Positions 23,797-36,059 of a DNA stretch of 64,000 nucleotides are shown here, piece by piece. Position 1 is the stretch's first letter. Every line of letters begins with the position of its first letter. A program made the translations under genes and the position numbers. The stretch lies in NCBI GenBank assembly GCA_000149265.1, contig CH002990.1, positions 542,603 to 606,602 on the forward strand. The letters are read 5' to 3'. Under the pieces are notes generated by a model. That model saw only the letters and a list, made by a program, of their open reading frames with translations. It had not been told where the DNA came from and did no database searches. Source of the DNA: Ciona savignyi. Lineage: Eukaryota; Chordata; Ascidiacea; Phlebobranchia; Cionidae.

Positions 23797-24076
23797 CTAA
23801 ATTTTCCTGCGAATTATGGTCGGAATTAAATTAAACTTCAGTTTAATACGTTGGTGAAAAATAAAAATTGAGAATTATGATTGTTGGTAGCGAACAAAGG
23901 GTATTGGTTGTGCTGGTGGCACATACGATATTATATACAAAACTTTGAGTAGATAAATTTTGCATTTAACATCTGGTTGAATTTGTAAAGTGCGGGGAGT
24001 ATTAAAGCCACAATTCGGGTAGGTACTCGCGCACATCGTCCAGTTGAAGATGTTGTTTTAAATATTGTAAAACTCG

Positions 24077-27000
24077 TTACTTATATTCCACAGGATTGAA
24101 ATATGTTAATAGTCTTCCATATAGTCTAGAACGTGGAACATTTGCTAAAACTGTTAAACCAGTTCCTATCAGCAATTCGTTAAACCTTCTCACCAATTCT
24201 GTATCTTCCCCCGAGTAATCAGTTTGGTCCGGGTCTGGAGCCGGCGTCCTGGCACTTGGACCCGGAGCTACAAACTCAGGAGATACGGATCCCGGAGGTG
24301 TCGGATGTCGGACGGGGAAGTATTGGGGAGGAGATCGTTTTCTTTGTCGACTTTTGTCCAGAAGATGGAGCCATCGCATTTTAATGTCGTACCACCTTTG
24401 AGTAAACAGTTTATGAACGGTCGTGTCTCTCGTGTGGCCGAATGGTTAACGCGACCGATAAATATACATACTTACATACAAAAAACGGTCTTAGCAAAGA
24501 GCCCATCCTGAGTTTAAAACTAAGCCCGGTAAAAAAAAATTAGCAATTTATGAGCGGTCGTATGACAGACTGGTTAACGGTGGATAACAACCGGTTCAAA
24601 CACCGAATTTTATATAAATATTATCTTCGTGACGAGTCCATTGCAGATTTTTGGGGGCATTTTCCGAATAACCGTATAATTCGTTTGTAAAAGTGATTAA
24701 ATAATATTAAATACAATGACCAACCTTATAGCCAATCTAGCGTATATATATATATATGGCAAGCGAAGGAAAAATATCGTAAACTGAGTTTATCTGCACT
24801 TTTACATTCAATCGACTGGATTTGGTAATCTGCAATCCATAAAATATCAAACAACCAAGTTACACAAAATTCGGTCAAACAACAATATACCTTGCACATT
24901 GGTACAATCCCCATTCATTTAAACTGGAAGATGGTGTTTTTATGAAAGTCCGTCCTTCCGTCTTCTGCTTCCACAACAGTGGTTGTATTTCCATCTTCAA
25001 TCGAGCGAGTTCTTGTTTGATGCCGCTTGTCTCCTCCATTCGCATCTTCGTCTCAGAGTTGACTCGAAGAGTGAGGTTGGTTCGAGAATCGACCGCCACA
25101 CGCTCCATCTGTTGTAAGTGGCGGAAAATATGTGTTTGTGTTGCGCGGTCAGTATACCTCTTGAAGTTTCCCGAAAATTGGTTAAAATTTGATATATGCG
25201 TCCGTGGCTAAGGTATGGCCCTATATTTTTTCTCAGTAGGGGAAACTAAAAGGAGGGTAAGGGGGAAGGACGGAAACTGCACACTAAAATTAATATTAGG
25301 GTTTTAGGGCTAGTGCTAGGGCTGGGGCTAACGTTAGCGTTAGTTTTTGGGAGATGGGCGTTTGGAGAAGGGTTGGGATGAGTTTCCATAGTTTTGGTAA
25401 GCGGTTTCCCTCATTCCCTTCTATTAGTGTTGCCCTCATCTTGGTTGGTTAATGTCTCTGATGAATGCCCTTAACTTATAGATACCGTGGCACTAATCAT
25501 AGACCTCTCATCGTCAGAACAGTTGGGTGACTGGTTTAGAAAGTCATATAAGAGGCATTCGCTAGATTTATTTACATTAGTCTACCTGTGTTAACGTTCC
25601 TTGGGCGAGAGTCACATCTCTTTGCAATTGGTCGAATTTAAGCTTTCCCTCATACAAAGAGGAATCCAAGTCCTCGAAATGCTGTGTCATCTGACGTAGC
25701 TGCTTTTTAGTTGACTCAGCGTCTTTAAACCTAGATTCGGATTCTAGAGTATTCTTGGTTTCAATTTCACCCTTTAAAAGTTCAACCCGTTCTTGAGTTT
25801 CCTTTAATTCCTGCGGTAGATCTGAAAAGTAGGTAAAATATCGAAAATGGCAGTGATATTGTAGTTTTCGGGTGAGAGAGTTAAACTTTACAAACCGGAA
25901 ATATGGTACCTTTCGCCGGCCTTTGAGTCGGGAATTATTACAATTTATAATTAGTCATAGGTTGTTGTAACTTACTTTTCAAGGTGTCTTGCATCATTGT
26001 GATATCTTTATTCATGACCTCTCGCCACTCTGACGTATTGTGCATCATTTCGTTGTGTTGTTCACGCACCGTGGACTTGAATTCGCCCATTTTTAACTCC
26101 AAGGTTTCTTCCTACAAAAACACGACTGAAACAACACCGACGTGGTACTGTTGTTTAAAAGGGTACTGGGATCGATACAGATACCAACCACAAATATTAA
26201 CAGGCCTTTCACAGAATCAAATGAAATTTATTAGTATTGTATAAATAAAACGACGCGTATGAGAGTCAACATGAAATTAGTTTTCTACAAATTATGCTAT
26301 GAATGGTCAAAGCACGGTTGTGTGACCGAACACGACCGATACATATACCGACTTTATACAAAAATTAACCGAGTAACCAACCGATCATGGCTTCAAAACT
26401 CGGTTAGAAAATGTTAAAATAAACTATTTGTTCGAACCTGTTGCGTGAGACGGATAGAAAGAGCTGTCAGTCTCGCATCAGCGTCCGTCAGCGCTCTGTT
26501 CAGCTTGCTTTCGCCATCTTCCATTCTGCTTTTAATCTGAAGTAATTCACCTCTAAATGTCATTTAGACCGGTAAAAAATCCTTTTCTTGTGACCGATAT
26601 ATATAAACGGTCTTATTGACCAATGGGTTCGAATTTGAGCTTGGTTAAAAAATGCGATTTTCGGAGTGAACACATAGTATTTTGATATTTGCGAATGTTG
26701 GAGTTCGGATTTTGAACAGTTATCAAGAAATCTAACCGCATTCTAGTTACTTTTTCGTTAATGCAATTATTGGACAGTTTTGACAACGTGTAAGGCTTAA
26801 CGAATAAAATCATTTAAGTATTTTCATTAACCAACTATACATGTCTATACTAAGTAACAAAATGTGCTAGGAACATATTTTGGCAGTGCGATACCTCGCT
26901 CAGAACGCGGTCCCTGTCTTTAGAGACTTTAAACTGCAGCCCACCGATAGCTTGTTGCAGAGTGGACACCGCTATTCGAAGTTGTTCTCGTACACTTTCC

Positions 27001-30000
27001 ACCTGGCTACCAACATTACTCGATTGTTCCTCTCGCTTGGTTATTTCGGCTAGCAGCACCTTTTCCAGTGATTTCCTACGGTAAACCGACAAGGAATTAA
27101 TGCGAGTAGTAAAATAAACTAGTTTCGTTCACGTTACGAAGGTACAAAGTTATTCAATATACGAGAAGAGAAACAGGAAAAGAGGGTCAAACGACCATAG
27201 TTAAATGAACATATAAAGATTTAGAATATAGGAAAATGGCTATTTTAAGAAACAAAATCAACTGTTGCAGTTTGTATATAAGTGCGAATAAACATGGCAG
27301 GATAGACACTAACCAATGTGTGTAATTATTGCAAGGCACGACCACCCTCAACAAAAAAAAACATATAAAACATAAATTCAGTTTGTATGTTTAAAGACTA
27401 CCTGTCCTGGTGTATTTTTCGTTCTAGCGTTTTAATCAACTCGTCGATCTTCTTGTAGTTGGTAGAATGTCTGACTCGCTCGGTTCGTCGAATCTCCTTA
27501 ATAGACTGCATCTCCTCGTTGTATATCTTCTGTTGGTGGTTCCACCTGGGTGGAAAAGGAACTAACTAAAATTGTAAATTTTAAACCACCATTAAATTTA
27601 ATAATCGTATATTTTTTATAAGTGATGTGTTTTAACGAATGTGTATTGTGATCATTAGCTAGGATAGGATAGGATATTCATGTTTTATCCCCGTGAATGG
27701 GAAAACCAAGGGGGTTATTACACGGGCAATCGTCAGATCACCTCGCGCCCATCGTCGGGTTACCGGAGCTATTGCCATGTGTTGTGTAGACACGCACGTT
27801 CCTTCAATTTGGTAGAACCAATTAATCCGCTGGGTTTAGGCAATGTCCGTTAAGTGCCTTGCCCAAGGACACAACCGACTAGCTAGCGACAAGTTTCGCA
27901 CCTGCAACCTTTCGATTGAAAGGCGACGCACTTAACCGTTAGGCCAACCGGTCGGACAAAGCTAATTTAAGTGCATTAGCAATAATCCAATATGTAAAAG
28001 TCATGTTAAACCGACATGGACAGGACAACATGCACAAATGCTATATGGACTGTGTGTCGGTATAGCAGGATCTACCATCTGCATTTTACAAGGAAACATT
28101 ATTGCAATCTAGAGAATTAAGCCAATGTCGGTCAGTAGCCGATCACACATGCTATAACGAAGATAATTTTACCGCCTTCAGACTGAAGTATGCTATAAAT
28201 ACAACGGATTATAACTTAACTGGACATATTCAGATTTCATTATAAAAAAAAAACGGTCTTGGTGACGAACCCATCACTTCGAATCCTAGTCCGAAAAAAA
28301 AATAATATAATGGACCTGTTCTCTGTTTCCTCTCTAATTTGTCGCTCAAAGTCGAGTCTGGAAGTTTCTTCTCTCTGCATCAACTTCTCGACGTCCACAA
28401 ATTTCCGAAGTGCCTCTTCCCGGAGTCTGGACTCTTTCTGGAGCAACTTTTCGCTCATCTCTTCCACCACAACCTGGGAGGACATGATTTCAGACTTAAT
28501 AAAATATCGGTTATGCAATTTTTTAATTTACAATACACCAGAATCGAATGGGCGAAATAAATAAGATGTCCTTGGGTAACGTACTTAACAGACATTGCCT
28601 GAACCCAGCGGATTAATCGGTTCTACAAAATTGTGGGAATGTCTCAATCATACAACACACTGCAATAGCTTCGGAAACCCGAAGGTGGGCGCGAGGTGAT
28701 CTGACGATTGCCCGTGTGTTAACCCCCTTGGTTTTCCCATTCACGGGTATAAACATGAATATTCTATACTATCCTCACGTTACCTTGGTAGAAAACAACG
28801 TCAAAGTATAATTAATGCAAATCTTTATGTTTGGTTGACGAGTGTTGAACTAAGCAAGACTTAATTTTATGCCGCAATAAAACAAACAAAATAATATGCC
28901 AAAGCACGCTTTTCCGATACTATTTAGAAAGAATTTTCGCAACTATATAATTTTACATCAGACCTGTATTTTCTTGTGTAGTTTCAGTCGTTCGTTTTCT
29001 TCGGAGTAACTCTGTTCCTGCCTTGTTTTCTCTAATGATTGGATTTCCTCTAATCGCTTGTGGCCTAGATCGTTTAAATTAGCTTGCATCTCAGACACTT
29101 TGAGGGCAACCTATTAAAATAAAGGGGCCGAGTGTCACGTTCATCAATAGTGCATGTCGGATTGTTGAAGTTATTTCAATGTAATGGTGAGGTATACGAC
29201 GCAATCCTCCACCTGTTGAACTTGTGATCTCGCCTCAGATTCAGCATGAGCGACTCTGTTACGAAGATCTACAACTGAATCTCGAGCTTCAGCTATGCGA
29301 GACTCCAGCATGTGCCTAGGAACAACAGGTATATGGGTAAATACGTTTATTTAACTGAAAACACAACAACAGGTATATGGGTAAATACGTTTATTTAACT
29401 GGAAAAGTGGTCAAAACGTAGGGAATATGCAACGCGGATTAGGAGATGTTGTTACGTGTTGGTCGGGGTGTGTTACCTTGCAGAGAACTTACCACCACCA
29501 GAATGTTATTTATTCTATATCATGCAGATTCGTTAATTTCTTTCCCCATTTGGCTGATTTAATGCTTATTCTTATTGCTGTGATCACCTCAATTGTAGAT
29601 TACTCTGCTCCGCCATGCTACTGTTGTCCTTTTGTAGTCTGGTTTCTTGTAGAGTTTGTTTGATTTCGTCCTCCGTTCGTTTTGATCGCTGCTTCATTTC
29701 GCTTTGTATGTGGTTGAATTCCATTGCCTGTGTGACATGGAAAAGTGGTATGTACTTCAAAGAGTCTAAAAAAGAAAGTGTTTATGAACCGACCTTTCGC
29801 CTCGTTGGCATATCACGGATAATCGTCAGAATACCGCGATTCCAAAGTCGAATTGCCGAGGATATTGTAGTACATTTAGAATTAGTTTATTTATATTAAA
29901 TAAAGCTTTAAATGGTCGAAGTGAATTTACTATATAGTTATAATGCGGTTTATACGATGACCTAGGTTTGTATGATGACTTAAATAACGACCTGATTCCA

Positions 30001-32216
30001 AGTTATTAGGCTGTCTGAGGAGTATGCTAGTAGAACATAAAGCATATTTACCTGCATGTCCAGTTTGCTCTTGAGTTGGTGAAACTCGTCCACAATATTT
30101 TCCGCAGTTCTGTCGCCCTTCTCAAGTTTGCGAGACAGATCGTCGAGCTTATGTCGCATGTCGCTTATCAGTGAACCCTGTGCATCTCGCTGGGAATCCG
30201 CTTCTTTTTGGGAGCTGAAAAGCGCCTACGAAGATGCAAAGTTCAAAATAATGACCTTATGGTATATCCACTAAATAGACCATCCTTATAAGCGACAATT
30301 TATACATATTTTATATCGAGTATTCTAATTCTATTGCTAGTTTTATAGTGTCCCTCTAGCTGTAACGATTTCAGCTGAACGACTCGTTAAAACCAACACA
30401 GACCAGCTCAATATACTGCCAGTTTGGCACCCGGATATTTAAAGCATTAAACACGCAAAGAATATTTTTAAAACCTAATTCGATTCCATGACGAAGACGA
30501 AGGGCAAAGGCATGAACTAATCAATAAAAAGATTAGAAATGATAAAAGTTATACGATGCACAGACAGGGTTGTGAACAATGCCATAATAAAATCATCATT
30601 GTCGAATTTTAATATTAGACCTCTCAGCCATACTCGACAATCGGATAAATTTACAAATTTTAAATCAATTATGTTATTACAGATGAGTTAAAGTAATGGT
30701 GTAATAATAGCAGTCGATAATTGTTAAAAACTCATAAAAAAACGTTTTTGTTTAAATTACCGCAAAATGGTGGCGGAAAGGTTTCCAATAGATTTTTTAC
30801 AGTAAATCAAATGGGCATAAGATTCGGTCGAGTTGTCCGATATGTATATTAACACACATATGGTGTAACAATTCTATCTCTTACCTGTTCTAATTTTCTT
30901 GATTGTACTGTTATATTTTGTAAGTTTTCTCTTTCGCGGTGCAGCTTCTCTTCAGCTTTACGTAGTCGTGACGTCAGCTGACTGATGACGTCATTAGATG
31001 AGCGCATCGTTTCCATGAGTTCCCGTTGAATTTTCTTTTCTTCTTTTGTCGCTTCTTTCCTGGATTGATCTGTTGTTCTGGCGCTGCTTTGCAGGCGATA
31101 TACCTGGACGTACATTTAAAAGCAGTTATTATAACACATATAGCAAATATATTAAAAAGAATAAGACTTAAAACAAGAAAATTTATTGTTTTTTAAGAAA
31201 ATTTATTGATGCATCCGTGTCATTCCATCACATTATAATAGTAGTCTGATATATTATGACAACTGCGCGCGAAAGGACTAAAATTAAGACGAAAATGGAC
31301 AAGTCAAAAATAGCGCACTAAAATAATGGCAAGTCTTAAAATTATGAACGGTATATGCTGGCCCTCTCTGTATAGGTCACGTAGAATCAGAAACTGTTTA
31401 TTCCCGGGATCTCGGGATGAGACAACGAAGGGAGTTATACCCAGTTCTCACACTGGTGTTGCCTGAGCAATTGCAGTAGTGTTTAGTACTCGATCCCCCG
31501 TGATACAGTCTTGTGTTGGTCAGAGTTCAGATACTAATACAGTCATAACCACCGTATTAAGCGCAATACTTTAGGCAGCCAGACAAAAAGGGTTCAAAAC
31601 TATAAACCGGTTAGTTACGGACTGGATTTAGGTGCAAATGCATTTGTTTAAGTTATTTTATTGCAATTAAAATTATTAAAACAATTTTTACCTCTTCTAA
31701 AATAGCTTTGTTACCCTCTTCCAGTCGAGTTATACGGCCGACCACATTTTGAATATGTCCTCCAAGACTTTCATCGCTTTCTCTTGACCTTAACAGCGGC
31801 AATATAAAAGTTATTAAGCATACAAGCCGTAACCAAAACAATGCAAGAAAAATACTATAAAACGTGTTAACGACACTGGGGCTTTTGCGCTTTAGCTCCA
31901 CCAACGGTTTCTGTATGTACTGTAACAGTATAATGCAAGCCAAACAATACTGGTAGCAGGGATTTGATTGCGGGTCTTTGTACAGATCGTTGCCTTACCG
32001 TAAAGAGGTCGAGCCATTCCAAGCTGGTAAAACTCCAACATTTTGTTTCGAATTTGGGTAAGATGGCAGTGGGACCAACTGTCTGTTGTTGCTTTCTTCA
32101 TCAAAAGTTGCAAGTGTTGTTGTAATGTCGTTCCCTGCAATACTAGCTGATCGGGAATCTCCTAAACCCGGAAGAACGGCTAGCCTATGCCGGTTTGGTA
32201 GTTTGGTAATACTCAT
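24077..32216 (-). CDS. Long coiled-coil protein, unrecognised
   Basis: About 862 residues. Exons 5' to 3': 31999-32216, 31692-31788, 30885-31103, 30052-30225, 29588-29727, 29213-29315, 28964-29110, 28316-28473, 27402-27545, 26895-27075, 26438-26536, 25976-26111, 25586-25821, 24891-25108, 24077-24395. The 2,589 coding bases are a multiple of three and every junction agrees in phase. The N-terminal 73 residues are non-helical. Residues about 85-750 are almost continuous heptad-like coiled coil rich in Glu, Lys, Gln and Arg with no breaks. After it come a Trp/Arg-rich segment (RWYDIKMRWLHLL), a Pro-rich linker, and a compact C-terminal segment (RFNELLIGTGLTVL). No catalytic motif, signal peptide or membrane span. 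Likely structural, such as cytoskeletal or ciliary, but that is inference. The donor after 28316 (gtccat) is weak. The 3' end is ambiguous, as the finding at 24002-24079 describes. Confidence 0.82.
24415..24535 (+). mobile_element. tRNA-like repeat fragment, second family
   Basis: Contains an A-box-like stretch (gtgtggccgaatggttaacg), then acggtcttagcaaagagccc and a degenerate B-box-like region. Related pieces occur at about 24554-24600, 26300-26410, 26590-26640 and 28240-28300, all in introns of the coiled-coil gene and all sharing acggtctt or gaccgat blocks. It is not a functional tRNA, because no acceptor stem can be paired. Probably remnants of a tRNA-derived SINE distinct from the ATCCT-tailed family. 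Confidence 0.4.
25239..25435. mobile_element. MITE-like element, intron of the coiled-coil gene
   Basis: Ends are ggggaaactaaaagg at the left and, read backwards, gggcaacactaatag at the right. Read on the minus strand the interior parallels the 12805-13017 element (attttagtgtgca block). It includes a run of ttagggtt/ctagggct-like repeats. No coding capacity. Confidence 0.4.
27658..27956 (-). mobile_element. tRNA-derived SINE, near full length
   Basis: Read on the minus strand, the 5' head (27955 down to about 27899) resembles a tRNA promoter region: A-box-like TTGGCCTAACGGTTAAG and B-box-like GGTTGCAGGTGCGAA. A conserved body follows (TGTCCTTGGGCAAGGCACTTAAC), and the element ends in an (ATCCT)n tail. 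That is the expected layout for an RNA polymerase III-derived, LINE-mobilised SINE. It lies in an intron of the coiled-coil gene. Other copies or fragments are at 13738-13958, 28585-28775, and more diverged at about 31385-31500 and 39690-39805. Confidence 0.75.
28585..28775 (+). mobile_element. tRNA-derived SINE copy, 5' truncated, plus orientation
   Basis: This is the reverse complement of the family seen at 27658-27956. It has the blocks aacccagcggattaat, ggtgatctgacgattgcccgtgtgttaaccccc and ttggttttcccattcacggg, and ends in an attctatactatcct tail. The head is missing. The two copies lie about 0.6 kb apart in inverted orientation, either side of a coiled-coil exon. Confidence 0.7.
29322..29401. 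repeat. Direct duplication of 36 bp, period 44
   Basis: Copies at 29322-29357 and 29366-29401 are identical (acaacaggtatatgggtaaa through tttatttaactg). They are separated by 8 bases and lie just downstream of an exon of the coiled-coil gene. Identity implies a recent duplication. Confidence 0.85.
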
Positions 32217-34367
32217 TCGCCTCTTATTGTTGATAAAAACATGTACAACTTAACCATACAAGACTTTAACGTCACGCAATCCTGTTACTAGCAGCACAGA
32301 CAGTTTTGAATCTGTGACGCTGTTGACGTAATAATATAAAGTTTTATGATGACATAAAATGCTATTTGCATACTTTATGACAACGGTAAGTACTATACGA
32401 ACAAGACTTCCTGTAATCTTTTTGTTCGTAGGTTACTATTGAAATAACCCTTGTCCGGCTTATAATACTTTAAAAATCTAATCGTTGAGAATGAACTTGT
32501 TAGGCAAGATTGTTTGCAAGATGCTGGTATTGTCCCATTTATATTTAACGCTAGTTTATGAACTGCATTCTAGTTCTGAAGATAATAAATAAGCTTTCTT
32601 CCTACAGAAAACCTCATTACTCACTGTTTTGTTTTCAAGTTATTATGTTTTGCTTAATACTTTCTTTAAAATAATTGGCCTCGTTTTTATCACAAGTGGC
32701 ATTTTAAGTGCTCAGTTTGCTCACTTAGAATCAATAGCACTTTAGCACCCGAGGATTTCGATAGGCCTATACCTGAGCACATTTTAATTTCAAATTACCA
32801 TGGCCTATTGTAATTGACATTACCTGCGTAAACATCAAATTAAATATGACTAAATTTAGGAAGAGTTAAGAACTAATTTAGCTTTCACTAAAGTCCCGAT
32901 CTCACTTTCATTTTATATAAACACAGTTTGTAATTAGTAAACTCAGGACAAAAAATATTACACATATCTCAATAAAAGCTTGCGAAATCTTCGTTATTGT
33001 ATAAAATAAAAATTACAGATTTCAAAACAACTTTACAAATACATAACTTTAAGCTGACATTGTTACATCTAACGTTGGGTGTCTGCCGACAGAAAATTTA
33101 ATAAATGATTTACCAACTTTCATTAGTTGGCTTATCCCTTGTCTTGGTTACACAAAACACAGATTCAATTGTAACACGACACTTTTTTGTTGTAATCTTG
33201 TCTCTGTTTGTATCGGCTTACGTTTGTGACACTTCGTTGGAACTGTGTGTCGTATTCTATGGCGCCATCTGGCGGTGAGTGTTTCAACAAAAGGAAATAA
33301 AGCGAATTTCTTTTGTACAACAAGTAACATTGAATATGTCTGTGTGTACATAGGGTTAAAATAATGACACTGAGGGTACAACAAATTTAAAGCGAAATAA
33401 CCATTAACCATGTCAAAACAACTTTTAAAATCTCATTTTAATTCACTATTAGGTAAAAGTTTTAAATTTTGAAATAACCTTGGAATATTATACCAATGTA
33501 TGACTTTAATTTTATGTGTTTTTTTTTCTAATGACTTTAATTTTATGTGTTTTTTAAATCATTAAAAACTTTGCCCGTTTAAATTAGTGATAATGTAAAT
33601 ATGCAACACTATGTTACAGAGCGCGTCATTGTATCACGTTTCACCTAACCACAGTACAAATATGTAAAATGTAAACTGAATGGTGAAAATATTAGAAAGA
33701 GCCAAGTTGGGTAAACAACAATTGCCACAGAGACCGGGTGTTGAATTTAAAATACTTAATGGTGTGTACAGAGTACAGTCGAATTAGAAATATTGAAAAT
33801 GGCAGACTCGCGCAGCAGGTAAAACAGGACGTTTTAAGTCTAAACAAAAGCGAATTTAAATTGGAAGGTAACGACTTAGTTACAAAATATCTAAAAAAAA
33901 TATTTAAGTTGTGTTAACATATTAGCAATGATGTTGTGATTAATAAACCTTAGGTTTTCACGTAATACTTTTCGGAACAGTTTTAATGTTTTACGTATAT
34001 GCCATAGCTGATCACTTCAGTGTCACGTAGGCCTACGATGTTTAATTAATAACCCCCGACGGGGCAACGGGCTTGAGTATTTTATACTTTGCTTTGAAGA
34101 GATATTGAGTGCTTGACAGTATTCCTCTGATACATTGTGAGACATCTCGACAAAGGAAAGTTCGAACAATACCTCGAGCACAATCCCATTGAGACTTGTT
34201 GTTAGACAGGAATGCTAGTGTTCAGTGATTATGTACGGCAGCGAATATAGAACAGCTCTCCAGGTTATATTTTTTATTTCGCCATTGACTTTGCTCTTTT
34301 TTTATTAAATTTCTCACCCGAAATTATGTAATATTAACCAAAAAGGCGACCAAAGTCGAGTTCGTGT
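32217..34367. other. Divergent intergenic region between two coiled-coil genes
   Basis: 2.15 kb separates two genes transcribed away from each other, so both promoters should lie here. No supported coding frame, RNA gene or transposon was seen. A short tandem duplication (taatgactttaattttatgtgtttttt, two copies) lies at about 33505-33557. Confidence 0.5.
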
Positions 34368-36059
34368 GATGAGAAATGATAAATCGGCATCTGCTGATAC
34401 CGATAACAATGGTGAAGTTATTTGTGTAGCGAAGTTGTTTACACACGTATAGTCTCAGTTATTACTCAAATAATAAAACGGATTTATGTGTACATTTTCA
34501 CAAAACAAATGGTTCATTATAGGTTCCAATTCTCTTATTGATTTACTGAGATTGCTAGAAAAAATGAGCAAACTACGAAATGGTAGCGCTAAGAAGACAA
34601 ATGACGACAACGCTTTACTGTTAAAAAGTAAAGTCAAAGAATTGGAAACAGAAGTTTCGACTCTTAAACAGGTTTGTCTATAGCTGTAAAATTAAAACAT
34701 TAAACGTTATTATTATCAATGCGTTTTGCAAGGATTTATAAAATTTAGAAACAATTTAAAAATGGATCGGTTAACGCCACTGAGAGATGTTTGATTTTCT
34801 GGTGATGTTTAGATGTTCCACCAATGTGCATTACCCAGTGAATATAAGATGAATATAGTATGTCTATTTTACAAGTTCAGCATATTTTAATAAAGCGCAT
34901 ATTTTCCAGCGACTGGGCGACCTTCGCAAAGCTAAAAACAGCACGATAATCAAACGCGAACGAGAGGTTGTGCAAGTTGAACAGCCAAACCTCGGCAAAT
35001 CTGTTGGCGTGGAAACTTACAAGTACAAAGAACTTGAACGAAAACTAAAAGAATCTGAAGTAAAGCAGAATTCTCTTCAGCACGAAAATGAGGAATTGAG
35101 AAAACAGCTGAGGTCAAAAGATGAAGAGATCGCGAAACTGATAAAAGAAAAAGATTCGTGGAAATCAAGATTCGAGCAGAGTGAGAAAGATTTTGGAATG
35201 GTGAGAGAAACTCACACACTAGAGCTGGAGAAGGTGAGAGCGGAGGGGAGGGAGAAGGGCGCGGCTGCGGACGACGCAAGGACTGAGTTGGAGAGGCTGC
35301 GGGAGAGATTGGAAATGAAAGCGATGCAGGAGGAGAATAAAACGAAGGAAAACACGTCAGTTAAGAACATTGTTAATATGCGCGAATTCTCATTTATTAA
35401 GTAAAAATAATGATTGCAGTGACCGCGAAGGTTTTATCAATGACCTGATGACTGAAAATGCAGAGATGAGAACAAAAGTCCAATCACTGTACGACGAACT
35501 CAGTATAAAGGAAGCGCAATGGTTGGAAACCTCGGACCGAATGAAACAGGAGGTAGGTTTTATTATTATTTATGATATAGGTTGCCCTAGTGCAGGGATG
35601 TCCAACCTGCGGCCCGCTAGTTATTAAGTATGGGAGCAACAGGAATAAAGAATTATAAATTAATGGTTTTTTATTGTTTCTTTATGTACCATATTTTTGG
35701 AAATTTAATAGGTTCTGCAGCTCATTGAATTATTTTAAGTAAAAATATGGGCCACTGCAATGAAATGTTGGACATCCCTGCCCTAGTGGATACATGTGCA
35801 ACTGACATGGTAGTGTTTAGTACGAATGTTACAAACAGGGGATGTTAACCCTGGTCCCCTGAATACAATTTCGTTCCAGCTCCGTGAAAAGTGGGATAGC
35901 AAATATGCGGCATGGATGAGTGAAACCGAGAAGAGAATAAACGAACTTCGAGAAGCGAATCTTGCATTAAAGAGTGCGCTGTATAAAGGAAAGGGGTCGG
36001 GCGGTGAAGGTGGTGATCAAAAACCTTCTGGACCAGGCGCCGACAGCTCAGTAGAATGA
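34368..36059 (+). CDS. Coiled-coil protein of 316 residues, unrecognised
   Basis: Five exons: 34368-34410, 34523-34671, 34910-35355, 35420-35552, 35880-36059. The 951 coding bases are a multiple of three and phases match at each junction. The first exon is short (MRNDKSASADTDNN) and was chosen because its phase-1 donor joins the acceptor at 34522. A later Met at 34564 would give a shorter protein. The protein is a charged, nearly continuous coiled coil: a short leucine-rich helix (LIDLLRLLEKM), a long Glu/Lys/Arg heptad region in exon 3, and a segment with two Trp residues (KWDSKYAAWMSETEKR). It ends in a Gly/Ser/Pro-rich tail. No other domain is seen and no ortholog is recognised. Intron 4 contains a complete hAT-like MITE. 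Confidence 0.85.
35593..35780. mobile_element. hAT-like MITE with intact 8-bp target duplication
   Basis: A 188-bp element. Both ends carry the inverted repeat CAGGGATGTCCAAC (14 bases, perfect). It is flanked on each side by the identical octamer ccctagtg (35585-35592 and 35781-35788). An 8-bp target duplication with CAGGG-type termini is typical of the hAT superfamily. There is no coding capacity, so it is non-autonomous. It sits in the last intron of the 316-residue coiled-coil gene. Confidence 0.92.

Noticed and set aside
24440..24535. Possible functional tRNA gene
   Set aside because: The A-box-like stretch is present, but no acceptor or anticodon stems pair, and related fragments are repeated nearby, so a SINE remnant fits better.
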